Shown: positions 5,521-6,141 of the stretch, piece after piece
Layout: every line of letters starts with the position of its first letter
Position numbering within the stretch: position 1 is the stretch's first letter
NCBI GenBank assembly: GCA_947589205.1
Contig: CANQCJ010000129.1
Coordinates: 1 to 6,141, forward strand
DNA from: an uncultured Ruminococcus sp.
GTDB lineage: Bacteria; Bacillota; Clostridia; Oscillospirales; Ruminococcaceae
DNA length: 6,141 bases
Direction of reading: 5' to 3'
Translations under genes and position numbers: made by a program
Notes under the pieces: generated by a model
What the model saw: the letters and a program-made list of their open reading frames with translations, nothing else
What the model was told of the DNA's origin: nothing
Databases searched by the model: none

Positions 5521-6141
5521 TATTTTATAAAAACAAACTGCTCTGCTTCAAAAAGCGTTCTCGGGTCAAAGCAGGGCTTTGTCCAATCGTCTATGCCGTG
5601 CTCGGCTTTAAAAAATACCGCGTGTCTGCCGGTAAGCGTTTTGCACTCGGCGCGGTATATGCCGTCAGCCGTACCGATCTCGCAGACGCCGATCTCCTCG
5701 CCGTTATCATAATTATCCGCAATTATGCGTATTCTGCATTTTACGCCCGTTCCGCGCACCTTTATGCAAAGGCGCATGGTCTCTCCGGTAAAATCGTCGC
5801 CGAAATCAAAATACTTATAGCCGAAAATGCAGCCGTCTGTGATGTTAGCTATAACGCGGGTGAAAATATCCTTTTCGGTAATAAAGCAGCCGCCCTTGAG
5901 CACGCAGGCGATCTCCGCAGGGGTGAGTTGATACGGGTCGAGCGAATCCTGAAAGCCGAGTGAGGTCATTTCGACGGGCGGGATAGTGCCGTCAGGAAGT
6001 ATATTTATTTTTTCGGCGCAGGCGCGGCGGGAGGTTATGGTGTTGTTGGTCATTTTGTGGTAAAAAATATACCATTGTCCGTTTATGCAGCAGAGCGAGC
6101 CGTGGTCGTTTCCGCCGGGGTAGTCAACGGAATTGTCGATG
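5520..6141 (-). CDS. GH43-type glycoside hydrolase, C-terminal part (5' end outside window)
   Basis: The frame is open to the right edge, so the ATG at 6053 is internal (context FYHKMTNN). 206 residues are visible. The first stretch, GGNDHGS (9-15) then NGQWYIFYH (20-28) and SRRACAEKI (37-45), is the end of the five-bladed propeller of family 43 beta-xylosidase/alpha-arabinofuranosidase-like enzymes, with the conserved HGS and WYIFYH strands. The catalytic acids lie upstream, outside the window. Residues from about 92 to 206 form a separate beta-rich domain ending TGRHAVFFKAEHG and LFEAEQFVFIK, resembling a CBM6-like carbohydrate-binding sandwich. The enzyme would act on arabinoxylan-type oligosaccharides; whether it is secreted cannot be judged without the N terminus. 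The family call is from motif recognition. Confidence 0.82.
   Translation of the reverse strand, partial: IDNSVDYPGGNDHGSLCCINGQWYIFYHKMTNNTITSRRACAEKINILPDGTIPPVEMTSLGFQDSLDPYQLTPAEIACVLKGGCFITEKDIFTRVIANITDGCIFGYKYFDFGDDFTGETMRLCIKVRGTGVKCRIRIIADNYDNGEEIGVCEIGTADGIYRAECKTLTGRHAVFFKAEHGIDDWTKPCFDPRTLFEAEQFVFIK

Noticed and set aside
5598..5963. Forward open frame of 121 codons opposite the glycoside hydrolase
   Set aside because: It is antisense to a frame with recognisable GH43-type and beta-sandwich motifs, has no ribosome binding site and resembles no family I know.
6051..6053. ATG at 6053 (- strand) as the start of a 177-residue protein
   Set aside because: The frame continues upstream to the window edge with GH43-type sequence (GGNDHGS, WYIFYH), so this methionine is internal.
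1..6141. CRISPR array, tRNA/rRNA, riboswitch, complete insertion sequence or integrase
   Set aside because: I found no regularly spaced long repeats, tRNA-like cloverleaf, riboswitch core or transposase/integrase motifs. The only mobile signal is the small MITE-like element.

Overview
The window looks like a chromosomal segment of a Clostridia-class Firmicute, most plausibly a gut Oscillospiraceae (Ruminococcus-like) organism. The reasons are moderate G+C, strong AGGAGG-type ribosome binding sites, GTG/TTG starts, a lantibiotic-immunity-style ABC system wired to an OmpR-type two-component system, and a neighbouring GH43-type hemicellulase. This assignment is inferred from gene content, not from a search.

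Left part, + strand (to about 4200): the 3' end of an OmpR/PhoB-family response regulator enters from the left edge. It is followed by a 174-bp MITE-like element with near-perfect terminal inverted repeats and TA target duplications. Next comes a control region with four TTGACC-type direct repeats at 11-12 bp steps and an overlapping 8-bp palindrome. Then a tight four-gene operon: ABC ATPase, two paralogous six-helix ABC-2 permeases, and a small membrane-tethered histidine kinase. The layout (regulator, LanF-like ATPase, LanE/LanG-like permeases, kinase) resembles antimicrobial-peptide resistance loci such as cprABCK/cprR of Clostridioides difficile or lantibiotic immunity LanFEG. The likely logic is that kinase and regulator sense a membrane-active peptide or its effect and induce the transporter. 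No peptide biosynthesis genes are visible, so resistance to a foreign peptide is as plausible as self-immunity. The substrate cannot be read from the sequence.

Middle (about 4203-4293): a 13-bp perfect hairpin followed by a T-run closes the operon and probably terminates the convergent transcript too.

Right part, - strand (from the right edge down to 4294): the C-terminal part of a GH43-type glycoside hydrolase with a C-terminal carbohydrate-binding-like beta domain, then, 17 nt downstream, an M20-family amidohydrolase. They look co-transcribed from a promoter outside the window.

The observations most worth following are the MITE insertion that landed exactly in the regulator's stop codon and re-created a stop, the helically phased operator array just beyond it, and an apparent one-base frame question in the T-run at the start of the kinase.
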